In this document: piece after piece, positions 7,702 through 15,494 of the stretch
Numbering within the stretch: the first letter of the stretch is position 1
Layout of the letters: each line of letters begins with the position of its first letter
NCBI RefSeq assembly: GCF_009177095.1
Contig: NZ_AP021861.1
Coordinates: 6,554,501 to 6,618,500, forward strand
DNA: 64,000 bases
DNA from: Lacipirellula parvula
GTDB taxonomy: Bacteria; Planctomycetota; Planctomycetia; Pirellulales; Lacipirellulaceae
Direction: 5' to 3'
Notes under the pieces: model-generated
The model's database searches: none
The model's input: the letters and a program-made list of their open reading frames with translations, nothing else
What the model was told of the DNA's origin: nothing
Program-made: the position numbers and the translations under genes

Positions 7702-9486
7702 CGCGCTGCAGCCGCAGCCGGTTTCCCACACGCGGCCGTCGGCGGCCATGATCGGCGTGTGAGCATGTTGCGGCGGCGCGGGGGCTGAGTTGTCGTAGCC
7801 GCGCGTTTCCGGTCGGGCGACGGGCGACCAATCGGGACTCACCGGCGGCAGGTCTGGGCAGAGCGGCGCGAACTCCGCGGAGCCGTAGACCACCTTGCCG
7901 CCGAGCAGCGTCAACACGCTTTCGAGTCCGCGAATCTCGTCGGGCTCGACGCGAAAGTAATCGTCGCTCAGCACGGCGAGATCGGCGTACGAACCAACGG
8001 CGAGCGTCCCCTTCACATCGGCCTCGCGACTAAACCACGCGCTGCCGGCGGTGTAGAGTCGCAGCGCCTCTTCGCGAGTGAGACGATCAGCTTCGTCGTG
8101 CAGCACCGTGCCGCCGACGGTCTTTGAGGTAACGAGCCACCACAGACAGGTCCATGGGTGATAACTCGCCACGCGCGTCCCATCGGTGCCGGCGCCGACG
8201 GGCAGGCCCATCGCCAACATCTTCCGCAACGGCGGGCGACGCTTCGCCGCCTCGATGCCGTAGCGGCGGATGAAATACTCGCCCTGGTAGGCCATGCGAT
8301 GCTGAATCGCGATGCCGCCGCCGAGCGCAGCGATCCGTTCGAGATTTCGCTCCGACACCGTCTCCGCGTGATCGATGAACCAACCGAGCTGGTCGATCGG
8401 CGAGTCGCGGTGGACGCGTTCGAATACGTCGAGGAAACGGCCAATCGTTTCGTCGTAAGTCGCGTGGATCCGCCACGGCCACTTCGCTGCAGCGAGCTTG
8501 CCGACCACCGCTTCGAGTTCGCTCTCCATCACCGGCTTCAAATCAGGCCGCGGCTGCAGGAAGTTCTCGAAGTCCGCGGCGCTCCACACCAAATTCTCGC
8601 CGGCGCCGTTCACGCGGAGCGTCTCACTCCCCTCGCCCGGCCGCGTCATACCGAGCCAGCGCGTGTAGTCGGCGAGTTCTTCGCCCCCCTTTTGGGCGAA
8701 CAGGCTATACGCCACCCGCAGCGTCATGTGGCCCGCTTCGTCGAGTTGGCGAATCACCGCGTAGTCGTCGGGATAATTCTGCCACCCGCCGCCGGCGTCG
8801 GCGACGCTCGTGACGCCGAACCGATTCAGTTCCCGCATGTACTGCCGCGTGGAGTTGAGCTGATCCTCGGGCGATAGCTTCGGCGCCATTGCGATCGTCG
8901 AGTAGAGAATCAGCGCATTCGGCTCGGCGATGAGCAGCCCCGTCGGGTTGCCGCTCGCGTCGCGGGCGATCATCCCGCCGGGCGGGTTCGGCGTGTTGCG
9001 ATCGAAGCCGAGCGCCCGAATCGCCGCGCGGTTGAGCATCGCCGAGTCGTAGAGATGCAGCACGAACACCGGCGTGTCGGGCGCGGCTTTGTTGATCTCC
9101 TCGAGCGTCGGCATCCGCCCTTCGGCGAATTGAAATTCGTTCCACCCGCCGATGACGCGCACCCACTGCGGCGGCGGAGTCCGTTCCGCTTGAGCCTTCA
9201 GTTGGGCGAGCGCCTGCGACAAACTCGGCACGCCGTCCCAGCGGAGTTCGAGGTTGAAGTAGAGCCCCGCGCGGATCACATGGAGGTGCGAATCGTTGAG
9301 GCCCGGAATCACGCGGCGATGATTGAGAGCGATCCGCTGCGTCGCCTCGCCGGCGAGCGCCAAGATCTCGTCATCGGTCCCCGTGGCGACGATCCGCCCG
9401 CCGCTGATCGCCGCCGCCGTCACTTCCGGCCGCGTGGGATCGAGCGTGGTGATCTTGCCGCGATAGAGCACAACTTCCGGCGTCAT
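7699..9486 (-). CDS. Amidohydrolase family protein, YtcJ-like
   Basis: 595 residues. Metal-dependent hydrolase of the urease superfamily, YtcJ-like branch (exo-amidohydrolases of unknown substrate). It opens with the beta-sandwich strand VVLYRGKITTLDP, then the metal-binding HxH in VIPGLNDSHLHVIRAG at about residues 60-75; later metal or catalytic candidates are WFIDHAETV, AIQHRMAYQ and GAGTDGTRV. The C-terminus ends in a small Cys-containing tail (CGCSA). The ATG at 9486 is preceded by a strong AAGGGGGGG site; the 24-residue upstream extension is Arg-rich and unlikely to be translated. Its stop codon is supplied by the end of the family A repeat. Confidence 0.87.
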   Translation of the reverse strand: MTPEVVLYRGKITTLDPTRPEVTAAAISGGRIVATGTDDEILALAGEATQRIALNHRRVIPGLNDSHLHVIRAGLYFNLELRWDGVPSLSQALAQLKAQAERTPPPQWVRVIGGWNEFQFAEGRMPTLEEINKAAPDTPVFVLHLYDSAMLNRAAIRALGFDRNTPNPPGGMIARDASGNPTGLLIAEPNALILYSTIAMAPKLSPEDQLNSTRQYMRELNRFGVTSVADAGGGWQNYPDDYAVIRQLDEAGHMTLRVAYSLFAQKGGEELADYTRWLGMTRPGEGSETLRVNGAGENLVWSAADFENFLQPRPDLKPVMESELEAVVGKLAAAKWPWRIHATYDETIGRFLDVFERVHRDSPIDQLGWFIDHAETVSERNLERIAALGGGIAIQHRMAYQGEYFIRRYGIEAAKRRPPLRKMLAMGLPVGAGTDGTRVASYHPWTCLWWLVTSKTVGGTVLHDEADRLTREEALRLYTAGSAWFSREADVKGTLAVGSYADLAVLSDDYFRVEPDEIRGLESVLTLLGGKVVYGSAEFAPLCPDLPPVSPDWSPVARPETRGYDNSAPAPPQHAHTPIMAADGRVWETGCGCSA

Positions 9487-9519
9487 CGTTTGTCCCCCCC
9501 TTTGATAACACTTACCGTG

Positions 9520-9607
9520 TTGTGGGAGGCGTCTCCGACGCCGATTTCGCGCTGCCAAATGTAATCAGCCCGCGGCGCGTCTTCGGGGTCAGAGCCCCCT
9601 CCCACAA
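9520..9607. repeat. Family H palindromic element, copy 1
   Basis: It starts TTGTGGGAGGCGTCTCCGAC and ends with the approximate inverse (TCGGGGTCAGAG then CCCCCTCCCACAA). The left arm contains its own GGCGTCTCCGACGCC palindrome. Copies 2 and 3 are at 53296 and 60722. It lies in the gap upstream of the amidohydrolase. Confidence 0.88.
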
Positions 9608-9637
9608 TTTCTTCAGCAATCTAACGCCGCTGACGAA

Positions 9638-10309
9638 CTACTTCGTCACCTTCCGCGCCGCCGGCGCCTTGTGCACCATCGTATAAGCGTATTCAATCCC
9701 CACGCCATACGCCCCGCCAAATTCGCGGAACAGGCTCATCAGGGCGTTGTAGTGATCACGGTTCGCCCAATCGCGTTGGAACTCAAGCACCGTGGCGATC
9801 GTCGTCATCCGCACGGCGCCCGCTTGCACCATCCGCGACAGGGCAGCATCGTGGGCCGCCTGCGACGTGGCGCCGCACGCATCTTCGACGACGTAAATGT
9901 TGTACCCCTCGGCCAGCATATTGAGCGTCGGCCAAGCGATGCAAACTTCGGTCCACAGCCCCGAAAGAATGATGTTCTTCTTGCCCGTCTTCTTAATCGC
10001 ATCGCGAAACGCCTGCGTGTCCCACGAGTTCATGCCGGTCCGCTCGATCGACGTCTGGTCGGGGAAGACGTCGAGCAACTGCGGCCACATCTCGCCGCTG
10101 AACGATTCCGTTTCGACCGTGGTCAGGATCGTCGGCACGTTAAACTCTTTCGCCCCGCGAGCGAGCAGCAGCACGTTGTTAATGAGTTGCTGGCGATCGA
10201 TGTTACTCGCCACGCCGAACAGCATTTGCGGCTGGTGGTCGATGAAGACAAGCACGCTGTTGTCGGCGGTGATGAGCCCGGCGTCGGTGTTGGGAAGGAT
10301 GTTGGCCAT
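9638..10309 (-). CDS. Isochorismatase-family hydrolase, YcaC-like
   Basis: 223 residues of cysteine-hydrolase fold. The catalytic triad candidates are visible: Asp24 in VFIDHQPQM, Lys110/111 before NIILSG, and Cys123 in GLWTEVCIAWP. The GLWTEVC sequence and the MxxxGY... context match the YcaC/isochorismatase-like hydrolases often found in stress clusters; the natural substrate is unknown. It is the last of three minus-strand genes (pirin, DoxX, hydrolase) downstream of a marR gene. A half-operator matching the MarR palindrome lies 34-49 bp upstream. A family I hairpin separates it from doxX. Confidence 0.9.
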   Translation of the reverse strand: MANILPNTDAGLITADNSVLVFIDHQPQMLFGVASNIDRQQLINNVLLLARGAKEFNVPTILTTVETESFSGEMWPQLLDVFPDQTSIERTGMNSWDTQAFRDAIKKTGKKNIILSGLWTEVCIAWPTLNMLAEGYNIYVVEDACGATSQAAHDAALSRMVQAGAVRMTTIATVLEFQRDWANRDHYNALMSLFREFGGAYGVGIEYAYTMVHKAPAARKVTK

Positions 10310-10342
10310 GGTGATCTCCGTGAAGTGGTGAGTAGGTGTTTA

Positions 10343-10358
10343 AGTGAGTATGTAAGAT
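10343..10358 (-). promoter_or_regulatory. Half-site of the MarR operator upstream of the isochorismatase-like gene
   Basis: On the minus strand it reads ATCTTACATACTCACT. The first nine bases equal the half-site of the palindrome at 11841-11856. It sits 34 bp before the hydrolase start. Assignment to this MarR protein is inference from sequence identity and linkage. Confidence 0.45.
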
Positions 10359-10364
10359 CCATTA

Positions 10365-10389
10365 GCCCCCGGTTCTTCAAACCGGGGGC
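10365..10389. repeat. Family I hairpin, copy 1
   Basis: GCCCCCGGTT, a five-base loop CTTCA, then AACCGGGGGC. It is the exact reverse complement of 23521-23545. It lies between doxX and the hydrolase gene; no T-run follows on the minus strand, so a terminator role is uncertain. Confidence 0.85.
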
Positions 10390-10413
10390 CCGGCGCCGCC
10401 ACAAGCGCCGCGA

Positions 10414-10851
10414 TCAAAGGGTCGCCGCATCGCCCACAACGGCGCGACGATTATCAAAGCTCCAAGCCCCCGCCCCGTTCGCGATGATGAACAGCATCGC
10501 CCCCATCATCGAGGCGTTCTTCATGAACTGAATTGTCTGCTGCTGCCGCTCGGCCGCGTCGTCGAAGGTCCAGAAGTCGTGGAAGAAGTAGGTCGCCGCC
10601 ACCAAGAACACGAGCAGGAGCGCCGCTCCGATGCGGGCTTGATAGCCGATCGCGATCAGCACGGAGCCGATAATCAAGAACGCAATCGCCCCCGGCAATA
10701 ACACCGCCGGCGCCGGCACTCCCTCGCTCGCCATGTAGCCAGTGATTTGCGAGAAGTTGGGGATCTTGTTCCCCACCGCACTCATAAAAAAGATGCCAAC
10801 GAGCAGCACCCGCCCGGCCATGCTTGTTACACCGATCAGTGAATTATTCAC
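10414..10851 (-). CDS. DoxX family membrane protein
   Basis: 145 residues with four hydrophobic segments: AGRVLLVGIFFMSAVGNKIP, VLLPGAIAFLIIGSVLIAIG, IGAALLLVFLVAATYFFHDF and MMGAMLFIIANGAGAWSF. Length, the early (F)MSAVGNKI-type motif and the FHDFW segment are typical of DoxX/YphA proteins, quinone-associated membrane proteins of redox or sulfur stress. It is co-directional with pirin upstream and the hydrolase downstream, consistent with a stress-inducible group under the linked MarR protein. Biochemical activity is not established for most members. Confidence 0.87.
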   Translation of the reverse strand: MNNSLIGVTSMAGRVLLVGIFFMSAVGNKIPNFSQITGYMASEGVPAPAVLLPGAIAFLIIGSVLIAIGYQARIGAALLLVFLVAATYFFHDFWTFDDAAERQQQTIQFMKNASMMGAMLFIIANGAGAWSFDNRRAVVGDAATL

Positions 10852-10880
10852 GACAGTCTCTCCTGTTAATTTTGAAATAC

Positions 10881-10974
10881 GTCAGTTGTCCGTGGTCAGT
10901 TGTCAGTTGTCAGTTGTCAGTTGCTGAAAGGCGTTACTTCAAACAGCAACTGACTACGGACCACCGACAACGGA
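10881..10974. repeat. Family C element with GTCAGTT microrepeats, copy 1
   Basis: The left arm is a run of near-7-bp units (GTCAGTTGTCCGTGGTCAG, then TTGTCAGTTGTCAGTTGTC); the right arm is complementary (CAGCAACTGACTACGGAC...). The arms are joined by a unique centre. It resembles the heptanucleotide STRR repeats known from cyanobacteria. Other copies are at 11741, 50258 and 62256. Confidence 0.88.
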
Positions 10975-10983
10975 CGCGAAGCC

Positions 10984-11682
10984 TCAACCCAAATCAAACA
11001 CCATCACCTCCGCCGCTTTGTCAGCGCGGATCGCGACGGCAGCTTCTTCGCTAACTGCGGCCGCGTCGCCGGCGGTGAGCGGTTCGCCGTTCACCGTCGC
11101 GCCGCCGCGCAGGACTTGCACCCATGCGTGCCGACCCGAACCGAGCGGCAACGACGTTTCCTTTCCCGCTTCCAAGTCGCCGAGGTAGATCGCCGCGTCT
11201 TGGTGGATCGTCAGCGACTCGTCGCGTCCGTCGGGCGAAGCGACCAGCCGCAGCCGATTCAACTTCTCTTCCCGCGGTACGTCGAGCTCCTCGTAGCTTG
11301 GCTTCACGTTTTTCACATTCGGCATGATCCAGATCTGATAGAGGTGGACCTGCCGCTCTTGCGAAGCGTTGTATTCGCTGTGCGTCACGCCGGTTCCGGC
11401 GCTCATCCGCTGGAAGCGGCCGGGCGTCAACGTCGAGCCGTTGCCCATGCTGTCGCGATGGGCCAACTCGCCGTCGAGCACGTAGGTGATGATCTCCATG
11501 TTGTCGTGCGGATGGGTGCCAAAGCCCCGGCCCGGCGCGATGAAGTCTTCGTTCATCACCCGCAGCGAGCGGAAACCCATTTGCTGCGGATCGTAATACT
11601 GCCCGAACGAAAACGTGTGCTTGGTCTTCAACCAGCCATGATCGCCCCCGCCCCGTTCGTTGCTCTTGCGTACGCGAATCAT
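10984..11682 (-). CDS. Pirin family protein (YhhW-like bicupin)
   Basis: 232 residues, full length for the short bacterial pirins. Cupin metal ligands are visible in GTHPHDNMEIITYVLDGE (two His plus Glu) and the fourth in GTGVTHSEYN. The C-terminal cupin lacks clear ligands, as usual. E. coli YhhW has quercetinase activity in vitro; the cellular role is generally redox or stress linked. The gene is preceded by a family C repeat and, 159 bp upstream, by a perfect 16-bp operator-like palindrome that lies just past the marR stop codon. Confidence 0.9.
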   Translation of the reverse strand: MIRVRKSNERGGGDHGWLKTKHTFSFGQYYDPQQMGFRSLRVMNEDFIAPGRGFGTHPHDNMEIITYVLDGELAHRDSMGNGSTLTPGRFQRMSAGTGVTHSEYNASQERQVHLYQIWIMPNVKNVKPSYEELDVPREEKLNRLRLVASPDGRDESLTIHQDAAIYLGDLEAGKETSLPLGSGRHAWVQVLRGGATVNGEPLTAGDAAAVSEEAAVAIRADKAAEVMVFDLG

Positions 11683-11740
11683 TTTTCAGCCTTCCTTTCT
11701 TTGGACCTGTTCTGAATTGACAACGAATCTTCATGACGCT

Positions 11741-11824
11741 GTCAGTGGTCCGTTGTCCGTGGTCAGTTGCTAGGAAGAAGTCACTCCCCTCTCGCAACTG
11801 ACAACGGACTACTGACAACTGACC
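11741..11824. repeat. Family C element, copy 2
   Basis: Left arm 11741-11770 (GTCAGTGGTCCGTTGTCCGT...), right arm 11793-11824 (GCAACTGACAACGGACTACT...). The unit composition differs from copy 1, as if units were shuffled. It lies between the operator at 11841 and the pirin start. Confidence 0.88.
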
Positions 11825-11840
11825 GCCCCATCGCCATAAA

Positions 11841-11856
11841 ATCTTACATGTAAGAT
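11841..11856. promoter_or_regulatory. Perfect 16-bp operator palindrome, probable MarR site
   Basis: ATCTTACATGTAAGAT is a perfect dyad of the size bound by MarR dimers. It lies upstream of pirin and 22 bp past the marR stop. A 13-of-16 match (12410-12425) overlaps the marR promoter and a half-site lies before the hydrolase gene. Confidence 0.65.
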
Positions 11857-11877
11857 ATTGTGGCGAAAAAACGCAAC

Positions 11878-12357
11878 TCACTCACACCCACGAATTTTTC
11901 CCGCCAGCTTTTCCATCAGCCCGGCCAACTGCTTCACCTCGCCCTTGGTAAGCGAAGCCATCAGCCGCTCGTGCAGTTCCACCACCGGCTTATCAAGCTT
12001 CTTCAGCACCGCTTCCCCCTTCTTCGTGATCGCCACGTGGATCACCCGGCGATCCTCTGCGATCCGTCGCCGCTCCACGAGCAACGCCTTTTCGAGCCGA
12101 TCGACCAGCCCCGTCATCGCCGGCACCGGCTGGATCATTCGCGAGGAAATCTCCTGCACCGGCAACGGCTCCCCCGCCCCGCGGAGGATCCGCAGGACGT
12201 TGTATTGCGACGAGGTCAGCTCGAACTCGCGAAAGAGCGCCCCGAACCGATTCATCGACCAGTCGCTGACGCGCCACAGCCCAATCATCGCCTCTTGCTC
12301 CCCCGACGCGAACGGCTCCCGCTTCTTCAAATCAGCTTGCAGCGAGCCGCCCGACAT
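11878..12357 (-). CDS. MarR family transcriptional regulator
   Basis: 159 residues. Winged-helix core: LTSSQYNVLRILRGAGEPLP, the recognition-helix region VQEISSRMIQPVPAMTGLVD, and the wing with its conserved DRR (RLEKALLVERRRIAEDRRVI). Flanking helices form the dimer interface. There is no Cys in the N-terminal helix, so a simple OhrR-type Cys switch is not evident; one Cys is next to last (RGCE). Its promoter contains an operator-like copy, suggesting autorepression, and the three downstream genes are likely targets. The inducing ligand is unknown. Confidence 0.9.
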   Translation of the reverse strand: MSGGSLQADLKKREPFASGEQEAMIGLWRVSDWSMNRFGALFREFELTSSQYNVLRILRGAGEPLPVQEISSRMIQPVPAMTGLVDRLEKALLVERRRIAEDRRVIHVAITKKGEAVLKKLDKPVVELHERLMASLTKGEVKQLAGLMEKLAGKIRGCE

Positions 12358-12409
12358 GGGAAATATCTCCGTGTGAAGTAGTTATCGGCGATTTAATCGC
12401 CATGACATT

Positions 12410-12438
12410 ATCTTACGTGTGAAATATTTGAGCGTCAA
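12410..12438 (-). promoter_or_regulatory. marR promoter with overlapping operator
   Basis: On the minus strand, TTGACG (-35) is followed after 17 bp by TAAGAT (-10). The stretch 12410-12425 (ATCTTACGTGTGAAAT on the plus strand) matches 13 of 16 bases of the palindrome at 11841. Binding there would cover the -10 and spacer, as expected for autorepression. Confidence 0.6.
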
Positions 12439-12511
12439 GGGGACTGTTGAGAAACCGGGGTGTGCGGTGCTGGCGCCGGCCAATCGCGGGCTTTTTCCTG
12501 CTATGCGGGCA

Positions 12512-12539
12512 GCTCCGGCGGCTCGTTGAGCCGCGGCTA
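12512..12539. repeat. Family A single arm, copy 3
   Basis: GCTCCGGCGGCTCGTTGAGC followed by CGCGGCTA, equal to one outer arm of family A without the inner palindrome. It lies in the divergent gap between marR and the rbfA-like gene. Confidence 0.8.
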
Positions 12540-12624
12540 CTGGAAATAACCCGAACCTTTGGAATGGGACGGCTGTCCTGAAAGCGATCCGACCGGCAAC
12601 TTTCCTCGGCAAAAGGAGCTCATC

Positions 12625-12675
12625 ATGCGTACGCTCATTACCACAACTGCCCTCCTGAGCCTGTCGCTCCGCTAA
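12625..12675 (+). CDS. Possible 16-residue leader peptide
   Basis: The ATG at 12625 has a near-ideal AAAAGGAG site at 12611-12618, better than that of most genes here. The product MRTLITTTALLSLSLR is Thr/Leu/Ser rich and stops with TAA. It could be a regulatory leader peptide for the rbfA-rtcB pair or the stub of a lost signal-peptide gene. The downstream RNA has alternative pairings (next entry). The translation signal is clear; the function is inference. Confidence 0.4.
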   Translation: MRTLITTTALLSLSLR

Positions 12676-12677
12676 GC

Positions 12678-12803
12678 CTCTCGCGTCCTTCTCGACGTCC
12701 GCTGGCCTCGCGGGGCCAGGCTCTCGCTCATCGCTGATTCGCATCGATCAGTCGGCTGCGCTCTCGTTGCGCCGCCATTCTTCCTCCCAGCGAGAGAGTT
12801 TCC
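12678..12803 (+). promoter_or_regulatory. Leader region with competing stems before rbfA-like gene
   Basis: Three CTCTCG strings (12678, 12721, 12761) can each pair with the CGAGAG at 12791-12796 that overlaps the ribosome-binding region of the gene starting at 12804. A GC hairpin (CTGGCC...GGCCAG, 12702-12719) lies between the first two. The arrangement is compatible with translational attenuation, unproven. Confidence 0.35.
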
Positions 12804-13256
12804 ATGTCGCTCGACAAGCGCACGCGCGAGCAAATGCTTGCGCACTGCGACGCCATCCATGAAGACGACGGCGTCGATCCCCGTGAATCTTTCAAACTCC
12901 GTTCTCACCGCGACAAGCCAGACCGCAAGGCGCAACAGCTCTGCCGCCAAGTTGCCGAGACGATCGACCAGATCCTCGCCGGCGAACTTGGCGACGCGGC
13001 GCTCAACGCGCTGCGCGTGACTTCGGTCGTGCCGGCGCCTGACGCGTCGCGCATGCTAGTCACGCTCGTTGCCACCGGGCGCGACATGCCGTTCGATCGC
13101 GCCGCAGTAGAACAGAAGCTCGTCGCAGTGACGGGCTTGCTCCGTTCAGCCGTGGCTGCGGCGATCACACGCCGCAAAGCGCCGAACCTCAGCTTCGTGA
13201 TCATCGGGCCTCACGATGATGACTTGACGGCGCTCGCCAATGGAGGCGTCCAATGA
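12804..13256 (+). CDS. Ribosome-binding factor A-like protein
   Basis: 150 residues. RbfA is a KH-type 30S maturation factor that binds near the 16S 5' helix and decoding region. Family features are the N-terminal basic helix (RKAQQLCRQVAETIDQILAG), the strand LRVTSVVPAPDASRMLVTLV, and the C-terminal LRSAVAAAITRRKAPNLSFV, which parallels the LR..L......R..P.L.F pattern. An extra 35-residue N-terminal extension (DDGVDPRESF) is present. Its TGA overlaps the ATG of rtcB (ATGA), so the two are co-translated. It may be a second, repair-linked RbfA rather than the housekeeping copy; that part is inference. Confidence 0.75.
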   Translation: MSLDKRTREQMLAHCDAIHEDDGVDPRESFKLRSHRDKPDRKAQQLCRQVAETIDQILAGELGDAALNALRVTSVVPAPDASRMLVTLVATGRDMPFDRAAVEQKLVAVTGLLRSAVAAAITRRKAPNLSFVIIGPHDDDLTALANGGVQ

Positions 13257-14401
13257 ACGAACCTACGCTGCCTCCGATCAACGCCTGGCTCGGCGAGCCA
13301 GTCGACCGCCAGGTTGCCCTCTCGATCGATCGCCTCCGCTCCAGCGACGACGTCGCGGCCGTCGCGATCATGCCCGACGTGCATCTCGCCAAGGAGGTGT
13401 GCGTGGGGGCCGTCGTCGCCACGCGCGAGCTGATTTACCCCGCCGCCGTCGGCAGCGATATCGGCTGCGGTATGGCAGCCGTTGCTTTCAACGCCGAGGC
13501 ATCGCTCATCGACAACGAGCACGCCGCCGCTCGTCTGCTGTCGCAGCTCTACGAACACGTCCCCGCGAACAAACACGCCAAGGGGCGAGCCTTGCCAACG
13601 AACGTCGACGAGTTGCACCTTAGCGATGATCGCCTCAAGAGGATCGCCGCACGCGATGGTCGCTATCAACTTGGCACGCTCGGCCGCGGCAATCACTTCT
13701 TGGAACTCCAGGCCGACGAGCAGGGACAACTGTGGGCGATGCTCCACAGCGGCTCCCGCGCCGTCGGCCAAGCGATCGCCCTGTGGCATCAGGATCGTGC
13801 CACGCCATCGGACTGCGGTCTCGGCTACCTCGACTCCAATATGGCCGCCGGCGAAGCGTATCTCGCCGACGCCGGGTGGGCCCGTCGTTACGCCGCGGCC
13901 AATCGGCTCGCGATGCTCGAGGCTCTCGGCGACATCATGCGCCGCCTCTTCTCCGTGGAAGCCGATTGGTCGACGCTGATCCATAGTGATCACAACCACG
14001 TGCAGCGCGAACGCCACGCATCACCGAGCGGCGGCGTCCGCGAGTACTGGGTTCATCGCAAGGGCGCTCAGTCCGCCGTCGCTGACGAGCCAGGCGTCAT
14101 TCCCGGCTCGATGGGTTCGCCGAGCTACCACACCGCCGGCCGCGGCTGCACGCTCGCCCTCGCCTCCTGCTCCCACGGCGCCGGCCGCCGCCTCAGCCGC
14201 ACCGAGGCGAGCCGCAAGTTCAACGGCGCCGACCTTCGCCGCCAAGTCGGCCGACTGTGGTTTGACCACCGCCGCGCGAAATCTCTTCGCGAAGAAGCGC
14301 CCGCGGCATACAAAGACATCCGCCAAGTGATGCAGGCGCAGCGAGAACTGACGAAGATCACGCGAACGTTGCAGCCGCTGCTCACCTACAAGGGAGTTTA
14401 G
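13253..14401 (+). CDS. RtcB family RNA ligase, short form
   Basis: 382 residues. RtcB joins 2',3'-cyclic phosphate or 3'-phosphate ends to 5'-OH ends using GTP and Mn2+. Metal and nucleotide-binding motifs are all present: GSDIGCGM (Asp69, Cys72), GRGNHF (His148), LHSGSR (His165), DHNHV (His249), HRKGAQSA, PGSMGSPSYHTAGRG, and CSHGAGR, whose His308 is the guanylated residue. It is shorter than E. coli RtcB (408 residues), like the RtcB2 group linked to RNA damage repair. It overlaps the rbfA-like gene by 4 bp, pointing to ligation on the small subunit or its rRNA. No RtcA, RtcR or PrfH gene is adjacent. Confidence 0.92.
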   Translation: MNEPTLPPINAWLGEPVDRQVALSIDRLRSSDDVAAVAIMPDVHLAKEVCVGAVVATRELIYPAAVGSDIGCGMAAVAFNAEASLIDNEHAAARLLSQLYEHVPANKHAKGRALPTNVDELHLSDDRLKRIAARDGRYQLGTLGRGNHFLELQADEQGQLWAMLHSGSRAVGQAIALWHQDRATPSDCGLGYLDSNMAAGEAYLADAGWARRYAAANRLAMLEALGDIMRRLFSVEADWSTLIHSDHNHVQRERHASPSGGVREYWVHRKGAQSAVADEPGVIPGSMGSPSYHTAGRGCTLALASCSHGAGRRLSRTEASRKFNGADLRRQVGRLWFDHRRAKSLREEAPAAYKDIRQVMQAQRELTKITRTLQPLLTYKGV

Positions 14402-14490
14402 GAACGGCAGGACTATCTCGCCTGCAGTATTGGATCATGGAATAATGCGGGCGCAGCTTCACTCCCAAGCCACTTCGCCTGAGCAGAACC

Positions 14491-15279
14491 ATGAACCTCA
14501 ACCTCGCTTCCCAAACAGCTCTCGTCACCGCGTCCACCGGCGGTATCGGCCAGGCGATTGCCGCCGCGCTCGCTGCCGAGGGGGCTCGCGTCATTGTGAA
14601 TGGCCGTAGCGAGGCGAGCGTGGCGCAGGCGATCGAGGCGATTCGTCGGGAGCATCCGGCGGCGAACCTCGTGCCGCTTGCCGCCGACAATGGCACCGCC
14701 GCGGGCTGCGACGCGACGATCGCCGCCGTGGCGGAGGTCGACATTCTCGTGAACAACCTCGGCGTTTACGAAGCGGTCGGCTTCTTCGACGAGACCGACG
14801 AAGCGTGGCAGCGGCTCTTCGAGGTGAATATCATGAGCGGCGTGCGGCTTAGCCGACATTACCTGCGGCAGATGCTCGCGCGGGGCCGCGGGCGGATCAT
14901 CTTTATCTCCAGCGAGTCGGGGCTCACGCCGGCGCCCGAGATGGCCCACTACAGCGCGACGAAGACGATGCAGCTGTCGATCTCGCGGAGCCTCGCCGAG
15001 CTGACCAAGGGAACCGCCGTCACGGTGAATACGGTCCTGCCCGGTTCGACGCTTACCGACAGCGTGAAGAAGTTCATCGCCGACGTCTTCCCCGACGCCA
15101 CGCCCGAGGAGGCGGAGCAGCGGTTCATTGCCGAGAATCGGCCCAACTCGCTGATCGGCCGGTTCATTCGGCCGGAGGAAATCGGCGCTGCGGTGGCGTT
15201 CGTCGCCAGTCCGCTAGCGAGTGCGATCAACGGGGCGGCGATTCGGGTCGACGGTGGGCTGGTGCGGCACATTGCTTGA
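14491..15279 (+). CDS. Short-chain dehydrogenase/reductase
   Basis: 262 residues with the classical SDR fold. The cofactor motif reads TASTGGIG near residues 13-20 (TGxxxGxG variant). The NNLG strand motif follows near residue 87. The catalytic Ser is in FISSESG and the Tyr-x-x-x-Lys in HYSATK, about 13 residues later. An Arg in VNGRS after strand 2 suggests NADP(H). The C-terminal segment ([20 protein letters not shown]) is typical of FabG-like members. The substrate is unknown. It stands alone, 89 bp after rtcB. Confidence 0.9.
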   Translation: MNLNLASQTALVTASTGGIGQAIAAALAAEGARVIVNGRSEASVAQAIEAIRREHPAANLVPLAADNGTAAGCDATIAAVAEVDILVNNLGVYEAVGFFDETDEAWQRLFEVNIMSGVRLSRHYLRQMLARGRGRIIFISSESGLTPAPEMAHYSATKTMQLSISRSLAELTKGTAVTVNTVLPGSTLTDSVKKFIADVFPDATPEEAEQRFIAENRPNSLIGRFIRPEEIGAAVAFVASPLASAINGAAIRVDGGLVRHIA

Positions 15280-15317
15280 GCGTTCCTCCTTCTTTCTTCT
15301 CTTCTGCGAATAAAGAT

Positions 15318-15393
15318 CTCACGCAAAGGCGCAGAGGTGCAAAGAGCGGAGCCATCCCTGCATTTCCTTTGCGTCTTCGCGCCTTTGCGTGAA
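15318..15393. repeat. Family D palindromic element, copy 1
   Basis: The left arm starts CTCACGCAAAGGCGCAGAGG; the right arm is CTTTGCGTCTTCGCGCCTTT followed by GCGTGA. The arms contain 8-10 bp subunits built on AAGGCGC. A near-identical element is at 18991. Confidence 0.88.
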
Positions 15394-15494
15394 ACTCCTC
15401 TGCCTGCGAGTTGTTCGAAAATCCGAATTTCTTCTTCGATCTGCGATTTTGTGCGTGCGGTCGTGGGCGTCCAATCGGTCCTTAGATTCCAGCG

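Noticed and set aside
10881-10974. Repeated units considered as a CRISPR-like array
   Set aside because: The units are 7 bp, with no 25-40 bp repeats, no regular spacers and no cas genes nearby.
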